DNA of 64,000 bases, taken from positions 31,374,001-31,438,000 of the forward strand of contig NC_079884.1 of assembly GCF_029227915.1 (NCBI RefSeq), written 5' to 3'. The stretch is from Hydractinia symbiolongicarpus. Lineage: Eukaryota > Cnidaria > Hydrozoa > Anthoathecata > Hydractiniidae. This document shows, one piece after another, positions 12,214 through 26,712 of this stretch (positions are counted from its first letter, which is position 1; each line of letters begins with the position of its first letter). The notes under the pieces are model-generated. The model saw only the letters and a list, made by a program, of their open reading frames with translations, searched no databases and was not told where the DNA came from. The translations under genes and the position numbers were made by a program.

Positions 12214-14734
12214 AGTTTAATCGCCGGCAAACGAAAGCTGCGATTTCCCGCAAATCCCGAACTCGGCCCGTATAGTCAAAAGTATACAAAGAAAGTACCC
12301 AGGGTGTAAACTCATTTCCCGAACGATTTTTGAAATTATTATTTCACCACTAAAGCCCATGAGACTTGTAGTATTTAAAAATATTTTCATTTTTGATGAG
12401 ACGCTGAATAAAAGAAGTTTAATCGCCGGCAAACGAAAACCCGCGACTTCCCGTAAATCCCGGACTCGGCCCGTATAGTCAAAAGTATACAAAGAAAGTA
12501 CCCAGGGAGTAAACTCATTTCCCGAATGACTTTTTAAATTATTTTTTCACCACTAAAACGCATGAGACTTGTAGTTTTCAGAAATGTTTTCATTTTTGAT
12601 GAGACGCTTAATGAAAGTGGTTTAATCGCCGGCAAACGAAAACTCGCGATTTCCCGTAAATCCCGGACTTGGCCCGTATAGTCAAATGTATACAAAGAAA
12701 GTACCCTGTGAGTAAACTCATTTCCGAAACGATTTCTTGAATTATCTTTTCACCACTAAAACGCATGAGACTTGCAGTTTTCAAAAATGTTTTCATTTTT
12801 GATGAGACGCTTAAAAAAAGAGGTTTAATCGCCGGCAAACGAAATCCCGCGATTTCCCGTAAATCCCCGGCTTGGCCCGCATAGTCGAATGTATACGAAG
12901 AAAGTACCCAGGGAGTAAACTCATTTCCCGAACGATTTTTTAAATTTTTTTTTCACCACTAAAACGCATGAGACTTGTAGTTTTCAAAAATGTTTTCATT
13001 TTTGATGAGACGCTTAATGAAAGAGGTTTAATCGCCGGCAAACGAAAACCTGCGATTTCCCGTAAATCCCGGACTCGGCCCGTATAGTCAAAAGTATACA
13101 AAGAAAGTACCCAGGGAGTAAACTAATTTCCCAAACGATTTATTAAATTATTATTTCAGCACTAAAGCCCATGACACTTGTATTTTTTAAAAATGTTTTC
13201 ATTTTTGATGAGACGCTGAATAAAAGAAGTTTAATCGCCGGCAAACGAAAACCCGCGATTTCCCGTAAATCCCAGACTCGGCCTGTATAGTCAAAAGTAT
13301 ACAAAGAAAGTACCCAGTGAGTAAACTCATTTCAAGAACGAATTTTTAAATTATTTTTTCACCACTATAACGCATGAGACTTGTAGTTTTCAGAAATGTT
13401 TTCATTTTTGATGAGACGCTTAATGAAAGTGGTTTAATCGCCGGCAAACGAAAACCCGCGATTTCCCGTAAATCCCGGGCTTGCCCCGTATAGTCGAATG
13501 TATACGAAGAAAGTACCCTGTGAGTAAACTCACTTCCAAAACGATTTTTTAAATTATCTTTTCACCACTAAAACGCTTGAGACTTGTAGTTTTAAAAAAT
13601 GTTTTCATTTTTGATGAGACGCTGAATAAAAGAAGTTTAATCGCCGGCAAACGAAAACCCGCCATTTCCCGTAAACCCCGGACTCGGCCCGCATAGTCAA
13701 AAGTATACAAAGAAAGTACCCAGGGAGTAAACTGATTTTCCGAACGATTTTTTAAATTATTTTTTCACCACTAAAACGCATGAGACTTGTAGTTTTCAAA
13801 AATGTTTTCATTTTTGATGAGACGCTGAATAAAAGAAGTTTAATCGCCGGCAAACGAAAACCTGCGATTTCCCGTAAATCCCGGACTCGGCCCGTATAGT
13901 CAAAGGTATACAAAGAAAGTACCCAGGGTGTAAACTCATTTCCCGAACGATTTTTGAAATTATTATTTCACCACTAAAGCCCATGAGACTTGTAGTATTT
14001 AAAAATATTTTCATTTTTGATGAGACGCTGAATAAAAGAAGTTTAATCGCCGGCAAACGAAAACCCGCGATTTCCCGTAAATTCCGGACTCGGCCCGTAT
14101 AGTCAAAAGTATACAAAGAAAGTACCCAGTGAGTAAACTCATTTCCCGAACGAATTTTTAAATTATTTTTTCACCACTAAAACGCATGAGACTTGTAGTT
14201 TTCAGAAATGTCTTCATTTTTGATGAGACGCTTAATGAAAATGGTTTAATCGCCGGCAAACGAAAACCCGGGATTTCCCGTAAATCCCGGGCTTGCCCCG
14301 TATAGTCGAATGTATACAAAGAATGTACCCTGTGAGTAAACTCACTTCCAAAACGATTTTTTAAATTATCTTTTCACCACTAAAACGCATGAGACTTGTA
14401 GTTTTCAAAAATGTTTTCATTTTTGATGAGACGCTGAATAAAAGAAGTTTAATCGCCGGCAAACGAAAACCTGCGATTTCCCGTAAATCCCGGACTCGGC
14501 CCGTATAGTCAAAAGTATACAAAGAAAGTACCCAGGGTGTAAACTCATTTCCCGAACGACTTTTGAAATTATTATTTCACCACTAAAGCCCATGAGACTT
14601 GTAGTATTTAAAAATATTTTCATTTTTGATGAGACGCTGAATAAAAGAAGTTTAATCGCCGGCAAACGAAAACCCGCGACTTCCCGTAAATCCCGGACTC
14701 GGCCCGTATAGTCAAAAGTATACAAAGAAAGTAC
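12214..14734 (+). repeat. ~2.5-kb higher-order repeat block, copy 3
   Basis: Same order of variants as the two blocks to the left. The match to copy 2 ends at about 14735, where this copy reads CCCAGGGAGTAAACGCATTT and copy 2 reads CCCTGTGAGTAAACTCATTT. From 14735 the array passes into a 1015-bp pattern. Confidence 0.78.
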
Positions 14735-16564
14735 CCAGGGAGTAAACGCATTTCCCGAACGACTTTTTAAATTATTTTTTCACCACTAAAACGCGTGAGA
14801 CTTGTAGTTTTCAGAAATGTTTTCATTTTTGATGAGACGCTTAATGAAAGTGGTTTAATCGCCGGCAAACGAAAACCCGCGATTTCCCGTAAATCCCGGG
14901 CTTGGCCCGTATAGTCAAATGTATACTAAGAAAGTACCCTGTGAGTAAACTCATTTCCGAAACGATTTTTTGAATTATCTTTTCACCACTAAAAGGCATG
15001 AGACTTGCAGTTTTCAAAAATGTTTTCATTTTTGATGAGACGCTTAATAAAAGAGGTTTAATCGCCGGCAAACGAAATCCCGCGATTTCCCGTAAATCCC
15101 CGGCTTGGCCCGCATAGTCAAATGTATACAAAGAAAGTACCCAGGGAGTAAACTCATTTCCCGAACGATTTTTTAAATTTTTTTTTCACTACTAAAACGC
15201 ATGAGACTTGTAGTTTTCAAAAATGTTTTCATTTTTGATGAGACGCTTAATGAAAGAGGTTTAATCGCCGGCAAACGAAAACCCGCGATTTCCCGTAAAT
15301 CCCGGGCTTGGCCCGTATAGTCAAAAGTATACAAAGATAGTACCCAGGGAGTAAACTCATTTCCCGAACGATTTTTTAATTTATCTTTTCACCACTAAAA
15401 CGCATGAGACTTGTAGTTTTCAAAAATGTTTTCATTTTTGATGAGACGCTGAATAAAAGAAGTTTAATCGCCGGCAAACGAAAACCTGCGATTTCCCGTA
15501 AATCCCGGACTCGGCCCGTATAGTCAAAAGTATACAAAGAAAGTACCCAGGGTGTAAACTCATTTCCCGAACGACTTTTGAAATTATTATTTCACCACTA
15601 AAGCCCATGAGACTTGTAGTATTTAAAAATATTTTCATTTTTGATGAGACGCTGAATAAAAGAAGTTTAATCGCCGGCAAACGAAAACCCGCGATTTCCC
15701 GTAAATCCCGGACTCGGCCCGTATAGTCAAAAGTATACAAAGAAAGTACCCAGGGAGTAAACGCATTTCCCGAACGACTTTTTAAATTATTTTTTCACCA
15801 CTAAAACGCATGAGACTTGTAGTTTTCAGAAATGTTTTCATTTTTGATGAGACGCTTAATGAAAGTGGTTTAATCGCCGGCAAACGAAAACCCGCGATTT
15901 CCCGTAAATCCCGGGCTTGGCCCGTATAGTCAAATGTATACAAAGAAAGTACCCTGTGAGTAAACTCATTTCCGAAACGATTTTTTGAATTATCTTTTCA
16001 CCACTAAAACGCATGAGACTTGCAGTTTTCAAACATGTTTTCATTTTTGATGAGACGCTTAATAAAAGAGGTTTAATCGCCGGCAAACGAAATCCCGCGA
16101 TTTCCCGTAAATCCCCGGCCTGGACCGCATAGTCAAATGTATACAAAGAAAGTACCCAGGGAGTAAACTCATTTCCCGAACGATTTTTTAAATTTTTTTT
16201 TCACCACTAAAACGCATGAGACTTGTAGTTTTCAAAAATGTTTTCATTTTTGATGAGACGCTTAATGAAAGAGGTTTAATCGCCGGCAAACGAAAACCCG
16301 CGATTTCCCGTAAATCCCGGGCTTGGCCCGTATAGTCAAAAGTATACAAAGATAGTACCCAGGGAGTAAACTCATTTCCCGAACGATTTTTTAATTTATC
16401 TTTTCACCACTAAAACGCATGAGACTTGTAGTTTTCAAAAATGTTTTCATTTTTGATGAGACGCTGAATAAAAGAAGTTTAATCGCCGGCAAACGAAAAC
16501 CTGCGATTTCCCGTAAATCCCGGACTCGGCCCGTATAGTCAAAAGTATACAAAGAAAGTACCCA
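14417..16564 (+). repeat. 5-mer higher-order repeat of 1015 bp, about two copies
   Basis: 14417-15431 is repeated at 15432-16446 with an offset of exactly 1015 bp (5 x 203), and the match runs on to about 16564. Shared variants include AAACGCATTTCCCG, GATTTTTTGAATTATC and AAAGATAGTACCC. The first of these monomers is also the last part of the third 2.5-2.8-kb block, so the two patterns overlap. Confidence 0.8.
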
Positions 16565-16569
16565 GGGAG

Positions 16570-19500
16570 TAAACTTATTTCCCGAACGATTTTTTAAATT
16601 ATTTTTTCACCACTAAAACGCATGAGACTTGTAGTTTTCAAAAATGTTTTCATTTTTGATGAGACGCTGAATAAAAGAAGTTTAATCGCCGGCAAGCGAA
16701 AACCTGCGATTTCCCGTAAATCCCGGACTCGGCCCGTATAGTCAAAAGTATGCAAAGAAAGTACCCAGGGAGTAAACTCAGTTCCCAAACGATTTTTTGA
16801 ATTATTTTTTCACCACTAAAACGCATGAGACTTGTAGTTTTCAAAAATGTTTTCATTTTTGATGAGACGCTGAATAAAAGAAGTTTAATCGCCGGCAAAC
16901 GAAACCTGCGATTTCCGGTAAATCTCGGACTCGGCCCGTATAGTCAAAAGTATAGAAAGAAAGTACCCAGGTGTAAACTCATTTCCCAACGATTTTTTAA
17001 ATTATTTTTTCACCACTAAAACGCATGAGACTTGTAGTTTTCAAAAATGTTTTCATTTTTGATGAGACGCTGAATAAAAAAAGTTTAATCGCCGGCAAAC
17101 GAAAACCTGCGATTTCCCGTAAATCCCAGACTCGGCCCGTGTAGTCAAAAGTATACAAAGAAAGTACCCAGGATGTAAACTCATTTCCAAACGATTTTTT
17201 AAATTATTTTTTCACCACTAAAACGCATGAGACTTGTAGTTTTCAAAAATGTTTTCATTTTTGATGAGACGCTGAATAAAAGAAGTTTAATCGCCGGCAA
17301 ACAAAAACCTGCGATTTCCCGTAAATCCCGGACTCGGCCCGTATAGTCAAAAGTATACAAAGATAGTACCCAGGGAGTAAACTCATTTCCCGAACGATTT
17401 TTTAATTTATTTTCTCACCACTAAAACGCATGAGACTTGTAGTTTTCAAAAATGTTTTCATTTTTGATAAGACGCTGAATAAAAGAAGTTTAATCGCCGG
17501 CAAACGAAAACTTGCGATTTCCCGTAAATCCCGGACTCGGCCCGTATAGTCAAAAGTATACAAAGAAAGTACCCGGGGAGTAAACTAATTTCCCGAACGA
17601 TTTTTTAAATTATTTTTTCACCACTAAAACGCATGAGACTTGTAGTTTTCAAAAATGTTTTCATTTTTGATGAGACGCTGAATAAAAGAAGTTTAATCGC
17701 CGGCAAGCGAAAACCTGCGATTTCCCGTAAATCCCGGACTCGGCCCGTATAGTCAAAAGTATGCAAAGAAAGTACCCAGGGAGTAAACTCAGTTCCCAAA
17801 CGATTTTTTAAATTATTTTTTCACCACTAAAACGCATGAGACTTGTAGTTTTCAAAAATGTTTTCATTTTTGATGAGACGCTGAATAAAAGAAGTTTAAT
17901 CGCCGGCAAACGAAACCTGCGATTTCCGGTAAATCTCGGACTCGGCCCGTATAGTCAAAAGTATAGAAAGAAAGTACCCAGGGTGTAAACTCATTTCCCA
18001 ACGATTTTTCAAATTATTTTTTCACCACTAAAACGCATGAGACTTGTAGTTTTCAAAAATGTTTTCATTTTTGATGAGACGCTGAATAAAAAAAGTTTAA
18101 TCGCCGGCAAACGAAAACCTGCGATTTCCCGTAAATCCCAGACTCGGCCCGTGTAGTCAAAAGTATACAAAGAAAGTACCCAGGATGTAAACTCATTTCC
18201 AAACGATTTTTTAAATTATTTTCTCACCACTAAAACGCATGAGACTTGTAGTTTTCAAAAATGTTTTTATTTTTGATGAGACGCTGAATAAAAGAAGTTT
18301 AATCGCCGGCAAACAAAAACCTGCGATTTCCCGTAAATCCCGGACTCGGCCCGTATAGTCAAAAGTATACAAAGATAGTACCCAGGGAGTAAACTCATTT
18401 CCCGAACGATTTTTTAATTTATTTTCTCACCACTAAAACGCATGAGACTTGTAGTTTTCAAAAATGTTTTCATTTTTGATAAGACGCTGAATAAAAGAAG
18501 TTTAATCGCCGGCAAACGAAAACTTGCGATTTCCCGTAAATCCCGGACTCGGCCCGTATAGTCAAAAGTATACAAAGAAAGTACCCGGGGAGTAAACTAA
18601 TTTCCCGAACGATTTTTTAAATTATTTTTTCACCACTAAAACGCATGAGACTTGTAGTTTTCAAAAATGTTTTCATTTTTGATGAGACGCTGAATAAAAG
18701 AAGTTTAATCGCCGGCAAGCGAAAACCTGCGATTTCCCGTAAATCCCGGACTCGGCCCGTATAGTCAAAAGTATGCAAAGAAAGTACCCAGGGAGTAAAC
18801 TCAGTTCCCAAACGATTTTTTAAATTATTTTTTCACCACTAAAACGCATGAGACTTGTAGTTTTCAAAAATGTTTTCATTTTTGATGAGACGCTGAATAA
18901 AAGAAGTTTAATCGCCGGCAAACGAAACCTGCGATTTCCGGTAAATCTCGGACTCGGCCCGTATAGTCAAAAGTATAGAAAGAAAGTACCCAGGGTGTAA
19001 ACTCATTTCCCAACGATTTTTTAAATTATTTTTTCACCACTAAAACGCATGAGACTTGTAGTTTTCAAAAATGTTTTCATTTTTGATGAGACGCTGAATA
19101 AAAAAAGTTTAATCGCCGGCAAACGAAAACCTGCGATTTCCCGTAAATCCCAGACTCGGCCCGTGTAGTCAAAAGTATACAAAGAAAGTACCCAGGATGT
19201 AAACTCATTTCCAAACGATTTTTTAAATTATTTTCTCACCACTAAAACGCATGAGACTTGTAGTTTTCAAAAATGTTTTTATTTTTGATGAGACGCTGAA
19301 TAAAAGAAGTTTAATCGCCGGCAAACAAAAACCTGCGATTTCCCGTAAATCCCGGACTCGGCCCGTATAGTCAAAAGTATACAAAGATAGTACCCAGGGA
19401 GTAAACTCATTTCCCGAACGATTTTTTAATTTATTTTCTCACCACTAAAACGCATGAGACTTGTAGTTTTCAAAAATGTTTTCATTTTTGATAAGACGCT

Positions 19501-21040
19501 GAATAAAAGAAGTTTAATCGCCGGCAAACGAAAACTTGCGATTTCCCGTAAATCCCGGACTCGGCCCGTATAGTCAAAAGTATACAAAGAAAGTACCCGG
19601 GGAGTAAACTAATTTCCCGAACGATTTTTTAAATTATTTTTTCACCACTAAAACGCATGAGACTTGTAGTTTTCAAAAATGTTTTCATTTTTGATGAGAC
19701 GCTGAATAAAAGAAGTTTAATCGCCGGCAAACGAAAACCCGCGATTTCCCGTAAATCCCGGACTCGGCCCGTATAGTCAAAAGTATACAAAGAAAGTACC
19801 CAGGGAGTAAACTCATTTCCCGAACGATTTTTTAAATTATTTTTTCACCACTAAAACACATGAGACTTGTAGTTTTCAAAAATGTTTTCATTTTTGATGA
19901 GACGCTGAATAAAAGAAGTTTAATCGCCGGCAAACGAAAACCTGCGATTTCCCGTAAATCCCGGACTCGGCCCGTATAGTCAAAAGTATACAAAGAAAGT
20001 ACCCAGGGAGTAAACTCATTTCCCGAACGATTTTTTAAATTACTTTTTCACCACTAAAACGCATGAGACTTGTAGTTTTCAAAAATGTTTTCATTTTTGA
20101 TGAGACGCTGAATAAAAGAAGTTTAATCGCCGGCAAGCGAAAACCTGCGATTTCCCGTAAATCCCGGACTCGGCCCGTATAGTCAAAAGTATGCAAAGAA
20201 AGTACCCAGGGAGTAAACTCAGTTCCCAAACGATTTTTTAAATTATTTTTTCACCACTAAAACGCATGAGACTTGTAGTTTTCAAAAATGTTTTCATTTT
20301 TGATGAGACGCTGAATAAAAGAAGTTTAATCGCCGGCAAACGAAACCTGCGATTTCCGGTAAATCTCGGACTCGGCCCGTATAGTCAAAAGTATAGAAAG
20401 AAAGTACCCAGGGTGTAAACTCATTTCCCAACGATTTTTTAAATTATTTTTTCACCACTAAAACGCATGAGACTTGTAGTTTTCAAAAATGTTTTCATTT
20501 TTGATGAGACGCTGAATAAAAGAAGTTTAATCGCCGGCAAACGAAAACCTGCGATTTCCCGTAAATCCCAGACTCGGCCCGTGTAGTCAAAAGTATACAA
20601 AGAAAGTACCCAGGATGTAAACTCATTTCCAAACGATTTTTTAAATTATTTTTTCACCACTAAAACGCATGAGACTTGTAGTTTTCAAAAATGTTTTCAT
20701 TTTTGATGAGACGCTGAATAAAAGAAGTTTAATCGCCGGCAAACAAAAACCTGCGATTTCCCGTAAATCCCGGACTCGGCCCGTATAGTCAAAAGTATAC
20801 AAAGATAGTACCCAGGTAGTAAACTCATTTCCCGAACGATTTTTTAATTTATTTTCTCACCACTAAAACGCATGAGACTTGTAGTTTTCAAAAATGTTTT
20901 TATTTTTGATAAGACGCTGAATAAAAGAAGTTTAATCGCCGGCAAACGAAAACTTGCGATTTCCCGTAAATCCCGGACTCGGCCCGTATAGTCAAAAGTA
21001 TACAAAGAAAGTACCCGGGGAGTAAACTAATTTCCCAAAC
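16570..21040 (+). repeat. 5-mer higher-order repeat of ~1011-1012 bp, four copies
   Basis: A five-monomer unit begins at about 16594, 17605, 18617 and 20035. The first three are directly adjacent (1011 and 1012 bp). The fourth follows two extra monomers (about 19630-20030). Diagnostic members are GGCAAGCGAAAACC with GTATGCAAAG, GATTTCCGGTAAATCTCGG with GTATAGAAAG, CCCAGACTCGGCCCGTGTAG, AAAGATAGTACCC and GTACCCGGGGAG. The unit is a few bases shorter than 5 x 203 because some members carry 1-base deletions such as CCCAACG for CCCGAACG. Almost all members are class B. Confidence 0.85.
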
Positions 21041-21439
21041 GATTTATTAAATTATTATTTCACCACTAAAGCCCATGAGACTTGTAGTTTTTAAAAATGT
21101 TTTCATTTTTGATGAGACGCTGAATAAAAGAAGTTTAATGGCCGGCAAACGAAAACCCGCGATTTCCCGTAAATCCCGGACTCGGCCCGTATAGTCAAAA
21201 GTATACAAAGAAAGTACCCAGGGAGTAAACTCATTTCCCGAACGATTTTTTAAATTATTTTTTCACCACTAAAACACATGAGACTTGTAGTTTTCAAAAA
21301 TGTTTTCATTTTTGATGAGACGCTGAATAAAAGAAGTTTAATCGCTGGCAAGCGAAAACCTGCGATTTCCCGTAAATCCCGGACTCGGCCCGTATAGTCA
21401 AAAGTATACAAAGAAAGTACCCAGGGAGTAAACTCATTT

Positions 21440-24400
21440 CCCAAACGATTTTTTAAATTATTATTTCACCACTAAAGCCCATGAGACTTGTAGTTTTTAA
21501 AAATGTTTTCATTTTTGATGACACGCTGAATAAAAGAAATTTAATCGCCGGCACACCAAAACCCGCGATTTCCCGTAAATCCCGGTCTCGGCCTGTATAG
21601 TCAAAAGTATACAGGGAAAGTACCCAGTGAGTAAACTCATTTCCCTAACGAATTTTTAAATTATTTCTTCACCACTAAAACGCATGAGACTTGTAGTTTT
21701 CAAAAATTTTTTCATTTTTGATGAGACGCTGAATAAAACAAGTTTAATCGCCGGCAAACGAAAACCTGCGATTTCCGGTAAATCCCGGACTCGGCCCGTA
21801 TAGTTAAAAGTATACAAAGAAAGTACCCAGGGTGTACACTCATTTCCCGAACGATTTTTTAATTTATTTTCTCACCACTAAAACGCATGAGACTTGTAGT
21901 TTTCAAAAATGTTTTCATTTTTGATAAGACGCTGAATAAAAGAAGTTTAATCGCCGGCAAACGAAAACTTGCGATTTCCCGTAAATCCCGGACTCGGCCC
22001 GTATAGTCAAAAGTATACAAAGAAAGTACCCAGGGAGTGAACTAATTTCCCAAACGATTTATTAAATTATTATTTCACCACTAAAGCCCATGAGACTTGT
22101 ATTTTTTAAAAATGTTTTCATTCTTGATGAGACGCTGAATAAAAGAAGTTTAATCGCCGGCAAACGAAAACCCGCGATTTCCCGTAAATCCCGGACTCGG
22201 CCAGTATAGTCAAAAGTATACAAAGAAAGTACCCAGGGAGTAAAATCATTTCCCGAACGATTTTTTAAATTATTTTTTCACCACTAAAACGCATGAGACT
22301 TGTAGTTTTCAAAAATGTTGTCATTTTTGATGAGACGCTGAATAAAAGAAGTTTAATCGCCGGCAAGCGAAAACCTGCGATTTCCCGTAAATCCCGGACT
22401 CGGCCCGTATAGTCAAAAGTATACAAAGAAAGTACCCAGGGAGTAAACTCATTTCCCAAACGATTTTTTAAATTATTATTTCACCACTAAAGCCCATGAG
22501 ACTTGTAGTTTTTAAAAATGTTTTCATTTTTGATGAGACGCTGAATAAAAGAAATTTCATCGCCGGCAAACGAAAACCCGCGATTTCCTGTAAATCCCGG
22601 TCTCGGCCTGTATAGTCAAAAGTATACAGGGAAAGTACCCAGTGAGTAAGCTCATTTCCCTAACAAATTTTTAAATTATTTTTTCACCACTAAAACGCAT
22701 AAGACTTGTAGTTTTTAAAAATGTTTTCATTTTTGATGAGACGCTGAATAAAAGAAGTTTAATCGCCGGCAAAGGAAAACCCGCGATTTCCCGTAAATCC
22801 CGGACTCAACCCGTATAGTCAAAAGTATACAAAGAAAGTACCCAGGGAGTAAACTCATTTCCCAACCGATGTTTTAAATTATTTTTTCACCACTAAAACG
22901 CATGAGACTTGTAGTTTTCAAAAATGTTTTTATTTTTGATGAGACGCTGAATAAAAGAAGTTTAATCGCCGGCAAGCGAAAACCTGCGATTTCCTGTAAA
23001 TCCCGGACTCGGCCCGTATAGTCAAAAGTATACAAAGAAAGTACCCAGGGAGTAAACTCATTTCCCAAACGATTTTTTAAATTATTATTTCACCACTAAA
23101 GCCCATGAGACTTGTAGTTTTTAAAAATGTTTTCATTTTTGATGAGACGCTGAATAAAAGAAATTTAATCGCCGGCAAACGAAAACCCGCGATTTCCCGT
23201 AAATCCCGGTCTCGGCCTGTATAGTCAAAAGAATACAAAGAAAGTACCCAGGGAGTAAACTCATTTCCAAAACGATTTTTTAAATTAATATTTCACCACT
23301 ACAGCCCATGAGACTTGTAGTTTTAAAAAATGTTTTCATTTTTGATGAGACGCTGAATAAAAGAAGTTTAATCGCTGGCAAACGAAAACCCGCGATTTCC
23401 CGTAAATCCCGGACTCGGCCCGTATAGTCAAAGGTATACAAGGAAAGTACCCAGTGAGTAAACTTATTTCCCAAACGAATTTTTAAATTATTTTTTCACC
23501 ACTAAAACGCATGAGACTTGTAGTTTTCAAAAATGTTTTCATTTTTGATGAGACGCTGAATAAAAGAAGTTTAATCGCCGGCAAACGAAAACCCGCCATT
23601 TCCCGTAAACCCCAGACTCGGCCCGCATAGTTAAAAGTATACAAAGAAAGTACCCAGGGAGTAAACTCATTTCCCGAACGATTTTTTAAATTATTTTTCA
23701 CCACTAAAACGCAGGAGACTTGTAGTTTTCAAAAATGTTTTCATTTTTGATGAGACGCTGAATAAAAGAAGTTTAATCGCCGGCAAACGAAAACCTGCGA
23801 TTTCCCGTAAATCCCTGACTCGGCCCGTGTAGTCAAAAGTATACAAAGAAAGTACCCAGGGTGTAAACTCATTTCCCATCGATTTTTTAAATTATTTTTT
23901 CACCACTAAAACGCATGAGACTTGTAGTTTTCAAAAATGTTTTCATTTTTGATGAGACGCTGAATAAAAGAAGTTTAATCGCCGGCAAACGAAAACCTGC
24001 GATTTCCCGTAAATCCCGGACTCGGCCCGTATAGTCAAAAGAATACAAAAAAAGTACCCAGGGAGTAAACTCATTTCCAAAACGATTTTTTAAATTAATA
24101 TTTCACCACTAAAGCCCATGAGACTTGTAGTTTTTAAAAATGTTTTCATTTTTGATGAGACGCTGAATAAAAGAAGTTTAATCGCCGGCAAACGAAAACC
24201 CGCGATTTCCCGTAAATCCCTGACTCGGCCCGTGTAGTCAAAAGTATACAAAGAAAGTACCCAGGGTGTAAACTCATTTCCCAACGATTTTTTAAATTAT
24301 TTTTTCACCACTAAAACGCATTAGACTTGTAGTTTTCAAAAATGTTTTCATTTTTGATGAGACGCTGAATAAAAGAAGTTTAATCGCCGGCAAACGAAAA

Positions 24401-26712
24401 CCCGCCATTTCCCGTAAACCCCAGACTCGGCCAGCATAGTCAAAAGTATACAAAGAAAGTACCCAGGGAGTAAACTCATTTCCCGAACGATTTTTTAAAT
24501 TATTTTTTCACCATTAAAACGCAGGAGACTTGTAGTTTTCAAAAATGTTTTCATTTTTGATGAGACGCTGAATAAAAGAAGTTTAATTGCCGGCAAACGA
24601 AAACCTGCGATTTCCCGTAAATCCCGGACTCAGCCCGTATAGTCAAAGGTATACAAAGAAAGTACCCAGGGTGTAAACTCATTTCCCAACGATTTTTTAA
24701 ATTATTTTTTCACCACTAAAACGCATGAGACTTGTAGTTTTCAAAAATGTTTTCATTTTTGATGAGACGCTGAATAAAAGAAGTTTAATCGCCGGCAAAC
24801 GAAAACCCGCGATTTCCCGTAAATCCCTGACTCGGCCCGTGTAGTCAAAAGTATACAAAGAAAGTACCCAGGGTGTAAACTCATTTCCCAACGATTTTTT
24901 AAATTATTTTTTCACCACTAAAACGCATGAGACTTGTAGTTTTCAAAAATGTTTTCATTTTTGATGAGACGCTGAATAAAAGAAGTTTAATCGCCGGCAA
25001 ACGAAAACCCGCCATTTCCCGTAAACCCCAGACTCGGCCAGCATAGTCAAAAGTATACAAAGAAAGTACCCAGGGAGTAAACTCATTTCCCGAACGATTT
25101 TTTAAATTATTTTTTCACCATTAAAACGCAGGAGACTTGTAGTTTTCAAAAATGTTTTCATTTTTGATGAGACGCTGAATAAAAGAAGTTTAATCGCCGG
25201 CAAACGAAAACCTGCGATTTCCCGTAAATCCCGGACTCAGCCCGTATAGTCAAAGGTATACAAAGAAAGTACCCAGGGTGTAAACTCATTTCCCAACGAT
25301 TTTTTAAATTATTTTTTCACCACTAAAACGCATGAGACTTGTAGTTTTCAAAAATGTTTTCATTTTTGATGAGACGCTGAATAAAAGAAGTTTAATCGCC
25401 GGCAAACGAAAACCTGCGATTTCCCGTAAATCCCGGACTCGGCCCGTATAGTCAAAAGAATACAAAGAAGGTACCCAGGGAGTAAACTCATTTCCAAAAC
25501 GATTTTTTAAATTAATATTTCACCACTAAAGCCCATGAGACTTGTAGTTTTTAAAAATGTTTTTATTTTTGATGAGACGCTGAATAAAAGAAGTTTAATC
25601 GCCGGCAAACGAAAACCCGCGATTTCCCGTAAATCCCGGCTCGGCCCGTATAGTCAAAGGTATACAAGGAAAGTACCCAGTGAGTAAACTTATTTCCCAA
25701 ACGAATTTTTAAATTATTTTTTCACCACTAAAACGCATGAAACTTGTAGTTTTCAGAAATTTTTTCATTTTTAATGAGACGCTGAATAAAAGAAGTTTAA
25801 TCGCCGGCAAACGAAAACCCGCCATTTCCCGTAAACCCCAGACTCGGCCCGCATAGTCAAAAGTATACAAAGAAAGTACCCAGGGAGTAAACGCATTTCC
25901 CGAACGATTTTTTAAATTATTTTTTCACCACTAAAACGCAGGAGACTTGTAGTTTTCAAAAATGTTTTCATTTTTGATGAGACGCTGAATAAAAGAAGTT
26001 TAATCGCCGGGAAACAAAAACCTGCGATTTCCCGTAAATCCCGGACTCGGCCCGTATAGTCAAAAGTATACAAAGAAAGTACCCGGGGTGTAAACTCCTT
26101 TCCCGAACGATTTTTTAAATTATTATTTCACCACTAAAGCCCATGAGACTTGTATTTTTTAAAAATGTTTTCCTTTTTGATGAGACGCTGAATAAAAGAA
26201 GTTTAATTGCCGGCAAACGAAAACCCGCGACTTCCCGTAAATCCCGGACTCATCCCGTATAGTCAATAGTATACAAAGAAAGTACCAAGGAAGTAAACTC
26301 ATTTCCCGAACGATTTTTTAAAATTTTTTTTCACCACTAAAACGCATGAGACTTGTAGTTTTCAAAAATGTTTTCATTTTTGATGAGAAGCTTAATGAAA
26401 GAGGTTTAATCGCCGGCAAACGAAAACCCGCGATTTCCCGTAAATCCCGGGCTTGGCCCGTATAGTCGAATGTATACAAAGAAAGTACCCTGTGAGTAAA
26501 CTCATTTCCAGAACGATTTTTTAAATTATTTTTTCACCACTAAAACGCATGAGACTTGTAGTTTTCAAAAATGTTTTCATTTCTGATGAGACGCTGAATA
26601 AAAGTAGTTTAATCGCCGGCAAACGAAAACCCGCAATTTCCCGTAAATCCCGGGCTTGGCCCGTATAGTCAAAAGTATACAAAAATAATACCCAGGGAGT
26701 AAACTCATTTCC
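21440..26712 (+). repeat. 26-mer higher-order repeat (5.27 kb), copy 1
   Basis: A 5272-5273-bp segment is duplicated in tandem at 26713-31985. Rare variants recur at the same offset: GATGACACGCTG with GGCACACCAAAAC (21520 and 26792), the TTGTCATTTTT monomer, CCCAACCGATG, GGCCAGCATAG, CTCATCCCGTATAG and GATGAGAAGCTTAATG. Inside it a 607-bp 3-mer is repeated (24424 and 25031 in the GGCCAGCATAG member). The two copies differ by single bases and by at least one local swap near 23.7-23.9 kb versus 29.0-29.2 kb. Confidence 0.88.
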
